A stretch of 64,000 nucleotides of DNA from Bacillota bacterium (GTDB lineage: Bacteria > Bacillota > Clostridia > Christensenellales > Christensenellaceae), in NCBI GenBank assembly GCA_023408315.1, contig JAEYKI010000008.1, positions 641,318 through 705,317 of the forward strand, written 5' to 3'. The position numbers and the translations under genes were made by a program. Below are positions 24,689 through 33,051 of the stretch, piece after piece (positions within the stretch are counted from its first letter, which is position 1; each line of letters opens with the position of its first letter). Under the pieces are notes generated by a model, which saw only the letters and a list, made by a program, of their open reading frames with translations, was not told the origin of the DNA and searched no databases.

Positions 24689-25471
24689 CTAGCTTAAAGT
24701 CCGCACTATATGGTTAAGGCGCGAACGCAGCTTTAAATAGGTGGGATTCAGCCCAATGTCGGTAATCCGCTCTTCAAAGCTCAGCGGCACCTCTATCTCT
24801 TCCACAATTTTTGAAGGGGAATTGGACATAATCAATATCCTGCCTCCCAGATACAGCGCCTCGTTCACGCTGTTTGTAATCATCACGCAAGTTTTCTGCG
24901 TTTTGTGCCAAATCTTTAAAAGCTCCTCGTTCAGTGCTTTTCTTGTGATGGCGTCAAGCGCCCCAAACGGCTGGTCCAGCATCAGGAATTCGGGGGAAAC
25001 AACCAGAGCCCGGGCAATTGCCGTGCGCTGACGCATACCGCCGGAAAGCTCTATGGGCAGGCAGTCGCGGTAATCCTGCAATCCCACCAGCGTCAGCATC
25101 TCCATTACGCGCTCCTCATCCCTGCCATTCTTAGTCATTCCAAACACTTCCAGGGGCAGGCGCACATTCTGATAAGCTGTTTTCCAATCCAGCAGGTTGT
25201 CGTTTTGAAACATAATGCCAAACTTGCGCTGGATGCCCTTTTCAGTGTTTTTGGGCATCGCTCTCCCGTCCAGAATGATTTCGCCCTCGTCGCTATGCTC
25301 AATGCCCTCCATAATTTTAATCAACGTGGATTTTCCGCACCCGCTGTTCCCCATGATGCATATAAATTCCTTGGGCTTCAGTTCCAAATCAATCCCGTCC
25401 AGCACATGCAGCGCTTCGCCTTTGTTCATGTAAGACTTCTTTATACCGGTAAGTCTGTAGAAATCCGACAT
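24689..25471 (-). CDS. ABC transporter ATP-binding protein, NitT/TauT type (first)
   Basis: ATPase of 260 aa. Walker A 'MGNSGCGKST', signature 'LSGGMRQRTAIARALV', Walker B 'FLMLDQPFGALDAITRK'. Note DQP in place of DEP: the catalytic Glu is Gln, whereas the second ATPase keeps it. If both pair in one transporter, it would have one weakened ATP site. ATG at 25471 with AGGAGG 6 nt upstream. First gene of the operon, preceded by a leader with a terminator-like hairpin. Confidence 0.93.
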   Translation of the reverse strand: MSDFYRLTGIKKSYMNKGEALHVLDGIDLELKPKEFICIMGNSGCGKSTLIKIMEGIEHSDEGEIILDGRAMPKNTEKGIQRKFGIMFQNDNLLDWKTAYQNVRLPLEVFGMTKNGRDEERVMEMLTLVGLQDYRDCLPIELSGGMRQRTAIARALVVSPEFLMLDQPFGALDAITRKALNEELLKIWHKTQKTCVMITNSVNEALYLGGRILIMSNSPSKIVEEIEVPLSFEERITDIGLNPTYLKLRSRLNHIVRTLS

Positions 25472-25510
25472 TTTTTTCCTCCTTGCTTCAAAACCTTATC
25501 AAATCATAAA

Positions 25511-25534
25511 AGGCAACCGTACGCCGGTTGCCTC
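25511..25534 (-). promoter_or_regulatory. Leader hairpin, candidate transcription attenuator
   Basis: AGGCAACCG (25511-25519) pairs with CGGTTGCCT (25526-25534), nearly filling the loop. On the minus strand TTTT follows at once. It lies between the predicted promoter (25640) and the first ABC gene, where an attenuator or riboswitch expression platform would sit. No known riboswitch class was recognised in the roughly 100 nt upstream. Confidence 0.5.
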
Positions 25535-25639
25535 TTTGCCAACACATTTTTTATTATTGTAAGCTCTCAAAAGCCCGAATGTATAGAAAAAATCGGCACA
25601 ACTTTTAAGGTTTTTGAAATTTTTATTATGCATTTTTTC

Positions 25640-25668
25640 ATTTTATCATCTGAATTGTATATTTTCAA
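25640..25668 (-). promoter_or_regulatory. Promoter of the ABC/dehydrogenase operon
   Basis: On the minus strand TTGAAA (25663-25668), 17-nt spacer, TAAAAT (25640-25645). Gives a leader of about 160 nt before the first ATPase gene. Confidence 0.65.
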
Positions 25669-25719
25669 ATAAATATACCCCTAAATATAAAATTTTTAAT
25701 TTTTATTTATGCAAAAAGC

Positions 25720-25748
25720 TTGACAAGCGTCAAATTGGGTTGTAGTAT
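25720..25748 (+). promoter_or_regulatory. Promoter of the amidohydrolase gene
   Basis: TTGACA (25720-25725), 17-nt spacer, TAGTAT (25743-25748), about 55 nt before the start codon. Around the -35 element TTGACAAGCGTCAA is itself an inverted repeat (TTGAC / GTCAA), a possible operator shared with the divergent unit. Confidence 0.7.
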
Positions 25749-25805
25749 TTGTGACTAAAAAGGTCCTTGTTTTTTTCTGTAATTTTTCACAAAAGGAGTG
25801 ATCTC

Positions 25806-27392
25806 ATGGCAGCATATATTTTAAAAAGCTCCGCCATTTTTGACGGAATATCCAATGCGCCGGTATCCGGCGGGGTAGTTGTGGACGGCAACCGTATTAT
25901 GGGCGTGTTTCCGGATTCGGAGCTCGCCTCCCAACAAAACGGCGCGCGCGTTCTGGATTACGGCGACAGGCTGATCCTGCCGGGATTCATTGATTCGCAC
26001 ACGCACACAGGCCTTGCCATGGATTTTGAGGACGAAACCTACTGCATAGACATTGGCGGTGCAAAAACGTTTCCGGAAATAATGAAAATGATGCAGGACT
26101 GGGGCGCAAAGCACCCCAAGGCCCCGGTGGTATTCGCCACAAACTACAATTTTTTCAACCTGGAAGACCACTTTATCCCTTCGGCCAGGGCAATGGACGA
26201 ATACTTTCCGGACCGCCCGGCCCTGATCCTTACCTGGGAAGTGCATACATACTACGCCAACTCAAAAGCCATCCAAATGGCGGGCATTACAAAAGACACG
26301 CCAGACCCCAACAACGGCATCGGCAAGGATGAAAATGGCGAACCAAACGGCGTTTTTAACGATACGGCGGCGTTCGCCATGCAGCAGATTGTTGCCCGCC
26401 CACTCCCGAAGCGTAAGGGAGCGCTTGCCGTGTTCATGCAAAAACTCAACGCCCACGGCATCACTTCGGTTGCAGACTTGTTTCCATGCGGCACCACCCT
26501 GCCCTATCCGCTTTTCAAGGCGATGGAAGACAAGTTGACCATCCGCATACACTTTTACCCGGAGCTTTTATCCTTTCAGCCGGAAGACATTGCGGAATAC
26601 AAAAAAAATTACAATTCGCCCATGCTTCAGTTCTCCGGGCTTAAAAACCTGATAGACGGTGTGATTTCCGTACACACAGCCTGGATGAAGGCCCCATATA
26701 CGGACGATCCCTCCACCTCCGGCTTTGCTGCGGTTCCCCCCGGGGAAGTGCGCGCAAAAATGCTGGAAGCTCTGGGAATGGGCGTTAACGTGCGTATTCA
26801 CGCAATCGGCGACCAGGCCGTACACTATGTGCTGAATGTGTTTGAAGAAGCAGAACAAAAGTTCGGGAGGCTTCCCCGCCGCAATGTGATGGAACACCTG
26901 GAATATGTGGACAACGAGGACCTGCCCCGGTTTGCAAAGCTGGGCATTGTCGCAGATATGCAGGGCCGCCATATCACATTCTACGTGGACGAATCGAGGC
27001 GCATCACGGGAGGCCGTGAAAACATTGCTTTCCGCTGGAGGGATATCCTGGACAGCGGCGCCATTATGGGTACGGGCACGGATTACCCGGTCATCCATTT
27101 CAGTCCCTTTCCGGGTATTTATGCAGCCACAACGCGCAAGCTGGAAAACGGCTGCCCACAGGGCGGATGGACGCCCAAACAGCGCGTTACCCTGCCCGAG
27201 ATGCTTAAAATCGCAACGTATGGCTCTGCCTGCGCCATTAACAGGGAATCGGACCTGGGTTCGCTTGAGCCGGGCAAACTGGCGGACATCACCGTTCTGG
27301 ACCGCAACTGGTTCAAAACGCCCGCGGAAGAAATTCTGGAAACCATGCCCGTTATGACCATGGTGGACGGAGAAATCGTTTTTGAAAAATAA
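25806..27392 (+). CDS. Amidohydrolase, YtcJ-like
   Basis: Metal-dependent hydrolase of 528 aa, cytoplasmic. After a small beta domain the metal motif is 'LPGFIDSHTHTGLAMDF' (His65-x-His67). Later conserved parts are 'VNVRIHAIGDQAVHYVL', 'MGTGTDYPVIHFSPFPGIYA' and 'DLGSLEPGKLADITVLDRNW'. Length and motif order fit the YtcJ subgroup, whose natural substrates (amides, N-acyl amines) are mostly unknown. ATG at 25806 has AGGAG 7 nt upstream. Divergent from the amine transporter operon and followed by a terminator. It may release an amine or ureido compound from an imported amide. Confidence 0.9.
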   Translation: MAAYILKSSAIFDGISNAPVSGGVVVDGNRIMGVFPDSELASQQNGARVLDYGDRLILPGFIDSHTHTGLAMDFEDETYCIDIGGAKTFPEIMKMMQDWGAKHPKAPVVFATNYNFFNLEDHFIPSARAMDEYFPDRPALILTWEVHTYYANSKAIQMAGITKDTPDPNNGIGKDENGEPNGVFNDTAAFAMQQIVARPLPKRKGALAVFMQKLNAHGITSVADLFPCGTTLPYPLFKAMEDKLTIRIHFYPELLSFQPEDIAEYKKNYNSPMLQFSGLKNLIDGVISVHTAWMKAPYTDDPSTSGFAAVPPGEVRAKMLEALGMGVNVRIHAIGDQAVHYVLNVFEEAEQKFGRLPRRNVMEHLEYVDNEDLPRFAKLGIVADMQGRHITFYVDESRRITGGRENIAFRWRDILDSGAIMGTGTDYPVIHFSPFPGIYAATTRKLENGCPQGGWTPKQRVTLPEMLKIATYGSACAINRESDLGSLEPGKLADITVLDRNWFKTPAEEILETMPVMTMVDGEIVFEK

Positions 27393-27399
27393 AATAAAG

Positions 27400-27429
27400 C
27401 CACGGGCGCAAAAGCGTCCGTGGTTTTTT
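27400..27429 (+). terminator. Rho-independent terminator after the amidohydrolase gene
   Basis: CCACGGGCGC (27400-27409) pairs with GCGTCCGTGG (27414-27423) around an AAAA loop, followed by TTTTTT. One G-T pair in the stem. Confidence 0.85.
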
Positions 27430-27513
27430 AGATGTCTTGTTCTCAAAAGCTCACGGCTTTGGGGCGTATTTGTTGCTGCTTTTATAAAAAAAATATAAGG
27501 AGAGTGATTGAAA

Positions 27514-28398
27514 ATGAAAAAAGTAACGGTTGCGGTTACGCAGATGGTAAGCCGCAAAGAATCCGCAAAAAGTATCGCGGCTGCGGACGCTCTGGTGCGT
27601 CAGGCGGCTCAGGCAGGCGCAAACATTGTTTTAATTCAGGAGTTGTTTGAAACGGATTATTTCTGCCAAAAAATGATTGACCAAAATATTCTTCTGGCCA
27701 CCACGCTGGAGGAAAATCCGGCAGTGGCGCATTTCAAAAAGCTGGCCGCAGAGCTTGACGTGGTCATTCCCGTCAGTTTTTTTGAAAAAGCGGGGCAGGC
27801 GCGCTATAACACTCTTGCCATCATAGACGCGGACGGCAGTTTGCTGGGAACATATCGCAAAAGCCATATCCCGGACGGAGCCGGCTACAGCGAAAAATTC
27901 TATTTCAACGTTGGTGATAGCGGATTCAAGGTATGGGAAACCAAGTACGCTAAAATAGGCCTTGGCGTCTGCTGGGACCAGTGGTTCCCTGAGGCCGCCC
28001 GGTGCATGGCGCTTCTTGGCGCGGAAATCCTGCTGTACCCCACCGCTATCGGCTCCGAGCCGGACGACGGCGGCCTGGATTCCATGCTGCACTGGCGCAC
28101 CGCCATGCAGGGTCACGCGGCTGCAAATATAATGCCTGTTTTGGCTTCCAACCGCATTGGCGTGGAGACGTGCCAGGATTATAAAATTACGTTCTATGGC
28201 TCGTCCTTTATTGCCGACCAATACGGGCAGATCGTCCGGCAGATGGACCGCATCAGCGAGGGCTTTTCCTGTGCAGAATTCGACCTGGACGAAATAGCTC
28301 TCGCCCGTCGTGCCTGGGGCATTTTTCGCGACCGCAGGCCGGACCTGTATCTGCCCCTGCTTACGCTGGACGGTTCCACCCCGTATATTAAAAAATAG
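27514..28398 (+). CDS. aguB: N-carbamoylputrescine amidase-like carbon-nitrogen hydrolase
   Basis: Cytoplasmic nitrilase-superfamily hydrolase of 294 aa that would split a carbamoyl amine into amine, CO2 and ammonia. The catalytic triad is visible: Glu43 in 'IQELFETDYF', Lys116 in 'YRKSHIPDGAGYSEKFYF' and Cys153 in 'GVCWDQWFPEAARCMALL'. The last motif and 'HWRTAMQGHAAANIMPVLAS' are close to plant and bacterial AguB. ATG at 27514 has AAGGAG 11 nt upstream; TTG at 27508 (5 nt) is an alternative. It could act on another ureido compound, since no agmatine deiminase gene is seen in the window. Confidence 0.88.
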   Translation: MKKVTVAVTQMVSRKESAKSIAAADALVRQAAQAGANIVLIQELFETDYFCQKMIDQNILLATTLEENPAVAHFKKLAAELDVVIPVSFFEKAGQARYNTLAIIDADGSLLGTYRKSHIPDGAGYSEKFYFNVGDSGFKVWETKYAKIGLGVCWDQWFPEAARCMALLGAEILLYPTAIGSEPDDGGLDSMLHWRTAMQGHAAANIMPVLASNRIGVETCQDYKITFYGSSFIADQYGQIVRQMDRISEGFSCAEFDLDEIALARRAWGIFRDRRPDLYLPLLTLDGSTPYIKK

Positions 28399-28583
28399 CT
28401 CTCGCTTTGCGCGGCTCCGCCGTTTTAGCGGTTAACCTGTGTATTCCTCCAAATTACTGCAGGCTGCATAAAACCGGGCGTCTGCTCCGTTTTTTGCGGC
28501 CTGCGCCTGCTTTACCAAAGACGCCGCTTATACCGGCAACCATTCCGTAATTTGTATTTCGGTTCTTATTTTTACAATACAAA

Positions 28584-28597
28584 CAGCAGATCTGCTG
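28584..28597. promoter_or_regulatory. 14-bp perfect palindrome upstream of the Rid-family gene
   Basis: CAGCAGATCTGCTG lies 45 nt before the Rid start codon, just upstream of TATAAT-like bases at 28610. Possible operator. The remainder of the 28399-28641 gap shows no gene. Confidence 0.35.
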
Positions 28598-28641
28598 ATA
28601 CAATCACCCTATAATCAAATTTTAAAAAACGGGAGGTCAAA

Positions 28642-29043
28642 ATGAAGAGAGAAAACTATTCGTCCGGCGCGCCTTTGGAAGACAAGGTCGGGTACAGCCG
28701 CATGGTCAAAATCGGCGATTTTGTATTTATTGGAGGCACCACTTCCGTTCAGCCGGACGGCAGCGTGTATGGAGAAAACGATCCCTATGCACAGGCAAAA
28801 TATATTTTTGAAAAACAAATTCATCTGCTTTTAGCTGCGGGCGCAAAAAAAGAAGAAGTATTCCGTATCAAGGCATACGCAACGGATATGAAGTATGCCG
28901 CCGAGGTCAGCCGCGCGTATTCCGAGCTTTTTCACGATATCCGTCCCCTGTTCACCATGGTGGGTACAAACATGCTCAACCGTCCCACACAGTTGGTTGA
29001 AATAGAAATGGAAGCGGCAATTGGTTCCGTAACGGTTAAATAA
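28642..29043 (+). CDS. Rid family protein (YjgF/YER057c/UK114)
   Basis: Small trimer-forming protein of 133 aa. 'MVKIGDFVFIGGTTSVQPDG' and 'LFTMVGTNMLNRPTQLVEIE' are family motifs. RidA proper has an Arg in the last strand (about residue 105) needed for imine hydrolysis; here the corresponding segment reads 'RPTQLVEIEMEA', without Arg at the expected place, as in several other Rid subgroups. So imine deaminase activity should not be assumed. ATG at 28642 with GGGAGG 5 nt upstream. It is followed after 11 nt by glutamate dehydrogenase and probably cotranscribed. Confidence 0.9.
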   Translation: MKRENYSSGAPLEDKVGYSRMVKIGDFVFIGGTTSVQPDGSVYGENDPYAQAKYIFEKQIHLLLAAGAKKEEVFRIKAYATDMKYAAEVSRAYSELFHDIRPLFTMVGTNMLNRPTQLVEIEMEAAIGSVTVK

Positions 29044-29054
29044 AGGCGCATACT

Positions 29055-30308
29055 ATGAAAAAATATGATCCGTATACAGCAGTTGTGGCAACAATGGAAG
29101 AAGCCATAAAAACAGGCGGGATTGACCCTACCTATTTTGAGATTCTCAAAAACCCGCAGCGGGAAACCAAGGTATATCTGCCGGTGGAAATGGACGACGG
29201 CTCTATTCAAGTATTTAAAGGGTACCGGGTGCAGCACTCCAATATCAGGGGGCCGTTTAAAGGAGGCATCCGGTATCATCAGGACTGCAACCTAAGCGAA
29301 ATCAAGGCGCTGGCCGTCTGGATGTCCCTTAAATGCGCCATTGTCAACATCCCCTATGGCGGCGCAAAGGGTGGTATCCGGGTAGATCCCGCAACGCTTA
29401 CGCAAAACGAATTACGGAAACTCACCCGGCGGTATACCTACGCAATAGAACCCATAATTGGCGCGGATACGGACATTCCCGCGCCCGACGTAAATACAAA
29501 CACGCAGATCATGGCCTGGATACTGGATACTTACAGCATGCTCAAGGGCAAGCCCTGCCCCGGCGTGGTAACAGGCAAGCCGGTGGAACTGGGAGGCTCT
29601 AAAGGCCGTACCTCCGCAACCGGCCGTGGGGTGGTGATCAGCGCCAAACTGATCCTTGCGCAGCAGGGCAAAACGCTGGAGGGCCTGCGGGTCGCCATAC
29701 AGGGCATGGGCAATGTAGGCGCCAACGCGGCCCGTATTTTTTATAACCAAAAGGCAAAAATCGTCGCCTTAAGCGACGTGTCCGGCGGCGTCTATTGCGC
29801 GGAAGGCCTGGACCCATATGAAATTTCCCAGTACATCAGCCAGTGTAACCTGCTGAAGGATTACCGCGCGGAAGGCGTAACGCACCTGACCAACCGGGAA
29901 CTGTTAACCTGCGACTGCGATATGCTTGTGCCCGCAGCCATGGAGAACCAGATCACAGAAGACATCGCGCCCTTCTTAAAATGCGGCTGCATCGTGGAAG
30001 GCGCAAACGGCCCCACCACAAAAGAAGCGGACCGCATCATAGATAAAAAAGGCATCACCCTGGTTCCGGATATTTTTGCAAACAGCGGCGGCGTAATCGT
30101 ATCTTATTTTGAATGGGTGCAGAATATCCAAACGCTCACCTGGGAACGTGAGCAGGTAAACGAAATGCTGGAGCAAATTATGACCAAGGCGTTTTATGAA
30201 ATTATGGAACAAACAAAACAATCCGATTGTTCGCTCAGAATGGGCGCATATATCGTTGCGTTAAACAGGCTTTTATATGCCGAAAAAATCAAAGGAATAT
30301 TTCCTTAA
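29055..30308 (+). CDS. gdhA: Glutamate dehydrogenase (Glu/Leu/Phe/Val family)
   Basis: Cytoplasmic NAD(P)-linked enzyme of 417 aa interconverting glutamate and 2-oxoglutarate plus ammonium. Substrate region 'GGIRYHQDCNLSEIKALAVW', catalytic Lys in 'VNIPYGGAKGGIRVDP', dinucleotide site 'VAIQGMGNVGANAARIFY' and the C-terminal 'NSGGVIVSYFEWVQNIQ'. ATG at 29055 with AAAGG 8 nt upstream. End of the plus-strand hydrolase/Rid group; it would absorb or release ammonium from the breakdown pathway. A second copy lies at 34684. Leucine or other amino-acid specificity cannot be excluded. Confidence 0.93.
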   Translation: MKKYDPYTAVVATMEEAIKTGGIDPTYFEILKNPQRETKVYLPVEMDDGSIQVFKGYRVQHSNIRGPFKGGIRYHQDCNLSEIKALAVWMSLKCAIVNIPYGGAKGGIRVDPATLTQNELRKLTRRYTYAIEPIIGADTDIPAPDVNTNTQIMAWILDTYSMLKGKPCPGVVTGKPVELGGSKGRTSATGRGVVISAKLILAQQGKTLEGLRVAIQGMGNVGANAARIFYNQKAKIVALSDVSGGVYCAEGLDPYEISQYISQCNLLKDYRAEGVTHLTNRELLTCDCDMLVPAAMENQITEDIAPFLKCGCIVEGANGPTTKEADRIIDKKGITLVPDIFANSGGVIVSYFEWVQNIQTLTWEREQVNEMLEQIMTKAFYEIMEQTKQSDCSLRMGAYIVALNRLLYAEKIKGIFP

Positions 30309-30315
30309 TATGAAC

Positions 30316-30906
30316 CTAACGGATTAAAAGTGCGTTTAAATATACAGAAATAACTTCCTTCAATAATTCGGGATTTTTATCGTATTCCGCTCCCGCCACA
30401 GGATTATGAAGCATGTAATACCTGAAGACTTCAATTATGTTCTGCATGGCGTCCATGGAAATGTCACTGCGGATTACGCCTTCTTTCTGTCCCTGTTCCA
30501 AAAGAGCGGTCACAATTTCAGCTATGCTGCGAAGCTGCATTTCAGTTGATATCACTTCGTTTCTCATATGGTTCGTAATTGATTCTATCATAAAATTCGC
30601 GGTGTAGTTCTGCGCGTACCCCGCAATTGTGTAAAATAGCCTTTCAATTTTCTGCTGGATGGGATCATTGCTGCTAACAATAGACGACAGGCTTTCAAAA
30701 TAATCATCCCACAGCCTGCTAAGCAGCTCATTCTTTAAATTTTCTTTACTTTGAAAAAATTTATATATGGTCACCTGGGAAACGGAAGCCTCGCTTGCAA
30801 TATCTGCCATACTCACCTTTCCAAAGCCGTACCGCTTAAACAAGGCCAAAGCCGTCTTTAAAATAGCTTCCTTCTTTTCCTGGCGTCTTCTTTCAAATCC
30901 GTCCAT
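30316..30906 (-). CDS. TetR/AcrR-family transcriptional regulator
   Basis: Repressor of 196 aa. N-terminal helix-turn-helix 'VSMADIASEASVSQVTIYKF', followed by a helical ligand domain with no identifiable specificity. ATG at 30906 with AGGAG 5 nt upstream. Divergent from the YhgE/Pip-type gene, its likely target; it converges on glutamate dehydrogenase with only 7 nt between stops. Confidence 0.92.
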   Translation of the reverse strand: MDGFERRRQEKKEAILKTALALFKRYGFGKVSMADIASEASVSQVTIYKFFQSKENLKNELLSRLWDDYFESLSSIVSSNDPIQQKIERLFYTIAGYAQNYTANFMIESITNHMRNEVISTEMQLRSIAEIVTALLEQGQKEGVIRSDISMDAMQNIIEVFRYYMLHNPVAGAEYDKNPELLKEVISVYLNALLIR

Positions 30907-30984
30907 AAAAACTCCTAAATATGAACTATTTTATTTATTATAGTACATAACTCTTGATCTTTCAATAAATTGATATATACTAAT

Positions 30985-31023
30985 TATGTAATTTATGAAA
31001 TATAATTATAAATATATTACATA
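30985..31023. promoter_or_regulatory. Inverted repeat between tetR-type and yhgE-type genes
   Basis: TATGTAAT (30985-30992) and ATTACATA (31016-31023), 23 bp apart in very AT-rich DNA. The repeats may be the TetR operator; the AT-rich composition makes chance matches easier. Confidence 0.35.
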
Positions 31024-31059
31024 TATTTTATTATTTAAAACGACAGGAGATGTTTAGTT

Positions 31060-33051
31060 ATGAAAAAAAGACGAACCAGCCAGATTGTGATCATAGGTAC
31101 GCTGATACTCGTACCAGCGCTGTATGCTTTTCTTTTTCTGTGGGCCTACTGGAACCCCGCGGGAAATCTATCCGATTTCCCAATCGCCGTAGTTAATTGC
31201 GACCAGGGCTATACAATTCATTCGGAATACAGGAATATAGGCGGCGAGCTAGCGGGCAGTCTAAATGACAACAAAGATGTAAATTGGGTATTCACAGACA
31301 AGGAGGATGCAGAAAAAGGCCTTCTAAACCAGAAATATTACGCCGAACTGATTATACCGGAGAATTTTACGGAAGAAATAGCCAGCGCGGAGACAGAATC
31401 AAAAACGCCTGGCACACTTTATTTTAAATCAAATGATAAAAACGGAATGATGGCCTCCTCATTGGTCTCAAACATATACAACAGCATTCAATCAAACATC
31501 AGCAGCACCGTTACGGAAAACATTACGGCAAACCTGATAAAAGAAATTAAAGAAATTCCTTCCGGCATGCAGGAGCTCAGCAGCGCGCTTACTCAACTGG
31601 ACGAAGCCTCAGGCCAACTTGACCAGGGATCATCCAACCTTGTGGAAGGGCAGAAAGCGTTTAATGAAGGGTTGGGAGATTTAAAAAGCGGCCTTGATCA
31701 GACTGATGGCGGCATGGTTACAATCAGCGCTTCCCTCAAGGAACTGGCGGATAAATGCAGTACGTTTGCGGATGCTTTAAGCGGCAATATGGCCAAATCG
31801 CAGGAACTTGCAGATTACGCCGGCCAATATAAAAACGGCTTAACCACGTTGAGCGCAAACCTGAACCAGTATTTAAGCACAAGCAACCAGCTTCTGCAAA
31901 ACAGCAAAAATCTGGTTTCCGGACTGCAGAGCTATTTGCAGGCGCATCCCGAAGCCATGGCGGACCCAAACATGCAGGCTATCGTCTCCGCCATCTCGGC
32001 TTCCGGAAACAACACGGTTGATCCGGGGCAGGTTACTTCTTCATTAAGCCAGGCATTAAGCGATATCAATGCAGTATACGATAAAATAAACGGCGGCATA
32101 GTAAAAATTAAGGACGGCATGGCAACAGCAGCAGACAGTTCCAGGGCCCTCTCGGATGCCGTCAACAAAATATACGTCGGTTCTTCCTCTCTGGCCAGCG
32201 GAATGAACGCTGCAGACAAAGGCGCAAGCAAACTCAGCACAAAATCCGGGGATCTGGTGCAAGGCGAAATCAAAATACGCGACGGTCTTTCACAAATGAA
32301 TGCAGGCATTACCCAAATCATGCAATCGGTGGATGATTCCACCGCACAATTGACGGACAGTACAAACACCTTGCAAGGGCTGGACGTATTTCTTTCGGAA
32401 CCGGTAAAGATTGAAGACATTAAAATAACCGAGGCTGAAAATACAGGAACGGCTCTTACACCTTTTATGGTTTCTCTTTGCCTTTATATTGGCGGTTTAA
32501 TGGTGATGATCACAATCTTTAGTATGAAATCCATAAAATTTAAAGAACTGTATACCCCGGGAAAATGCCGTTTTGACATAGGTCTGTTTCGGTATCAACT
32601 GATCGGCGTTGCACAGGCCGTGCTGATAGCATTTACGGTGCAGGGAATACTGGGCCTGAAAGTGCAGAATATTATGCAGTTTTACGGTGTCTGCATTCTG
32701 GGTTCGCTCGCGTTCCTTACACTTATCCAAATGCTGTTTATGCTCCTGAAAAGCGGAGGCCAGCTTATTTGCCTTTTGCTTATGATCTGCCAGCTTACCG
32801 CAGGCGGTGGTGTGCTGCCGGTGGATATCCTTCCGTCCTTCTACAAATACATTCATCCGTATCTACCCATGACCTATACGGTTAATGCGCTGCGCAACGT
32901 TATCCTTGGCATAGACCCAGAGAGCTATCGGATGAGTATTCAGGTAGTTGCGCTGGTTGCCCTGGTTTCTGCCGGGATAGTTGTGCTGTTGTCTTTGCGC
33001 GCGTACGGCAAACCGGAGTGTCAAAACCGGAAAGAGGTTATGCATGCATAG
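31060..33051 (+). CDS. YhgE/Pip-type membrane protein
   Basis: Membrane protein of 663 aa related to phage infection protein and ABC-2-type permeases. One N-terminal helix ('IVIIGTLILVPALYAFLFLW'), an outside domain of about 430 aa starting 'SDFPIAVVNCDQGYTI' and rich in predicted coiled-coil repeats of Ser/Gln/Asn ('LDEASGQLDQGSSNLVEGQ'), then five or six C-terminal helices. ATG at 31060, AGGAG about 9 nt upstream. The family has been tied to phage receptors and ESX/type VII-like secretion or drug efflux; here its role is open. Regulated most likely by the divergent TetR protein. Confidence 0.88.
   Translation: MKKRRTSQIVIIGTLILVPALYAFLFLWAYWNPAGNLSDFPIAVVNCDQGYTIHSEYRNIGGELAGSLNDNKDVNWVFTDKEDAEKGLLNQKYYAELIIPENFTEEIASAETESKTPGTLYFKSNDKNGMMASSLVSNIYNSIQSNISSTVTENITANLIKEIKEIPSGMQELSSALTQLDEASGQLDQGSSNLVEGQKAFNEGLGDLKSGLDQTDGGMVTISASLKELADKCSTFADALSGNMAKSQELADYAGQYKNGLTTLSANLNQYLSTSNQLLQNSKNLVSGLQSYLQAHPEAMADPNMQAIVSAISASGNNTVDPGQVTSSLSQALSDINAVYDKINGGIVKIKDGMATAADSSRALSDAVNKIYVGSSSLASGMNAADKGASKLSTKSGDLVQGEIKIRDGLSQMNAGITQIMQSVDDSTAQLTDSTNTLQGLDVFLSEPVKIEDIKITEAENTGTALTPFMVSLCLYIGGLMVMITIFSMKSIKFKELYTPGKCRFDIGLFRYQLIGVAQAVLIAFTVQGILGLKVQNIMQFYGVCILGSLAFLTLIQMLFMLLKSGGQLICLLLMICQLTAGGGVLPVDILPSFYKYIHPYLPMTYTVNALRNVILGIDPESYRMSIQVVALVALVSAGIVVLLSLRAYGKPECQNRKEVMHA

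Noticed and set aside
25511..25668. Assignment to a named riboswitch class
   Set aside because: I could not match conserved core elements of any class I know; kept only as a candidate attenuator.
26568..27557. Minus-strand open frame (329 codons) opposite the amidohydrolase gene
   Set aside because: Shadow of a clear YtcJ-like gene; odd His/Arg/Phe-rich composition and no ribosome site.
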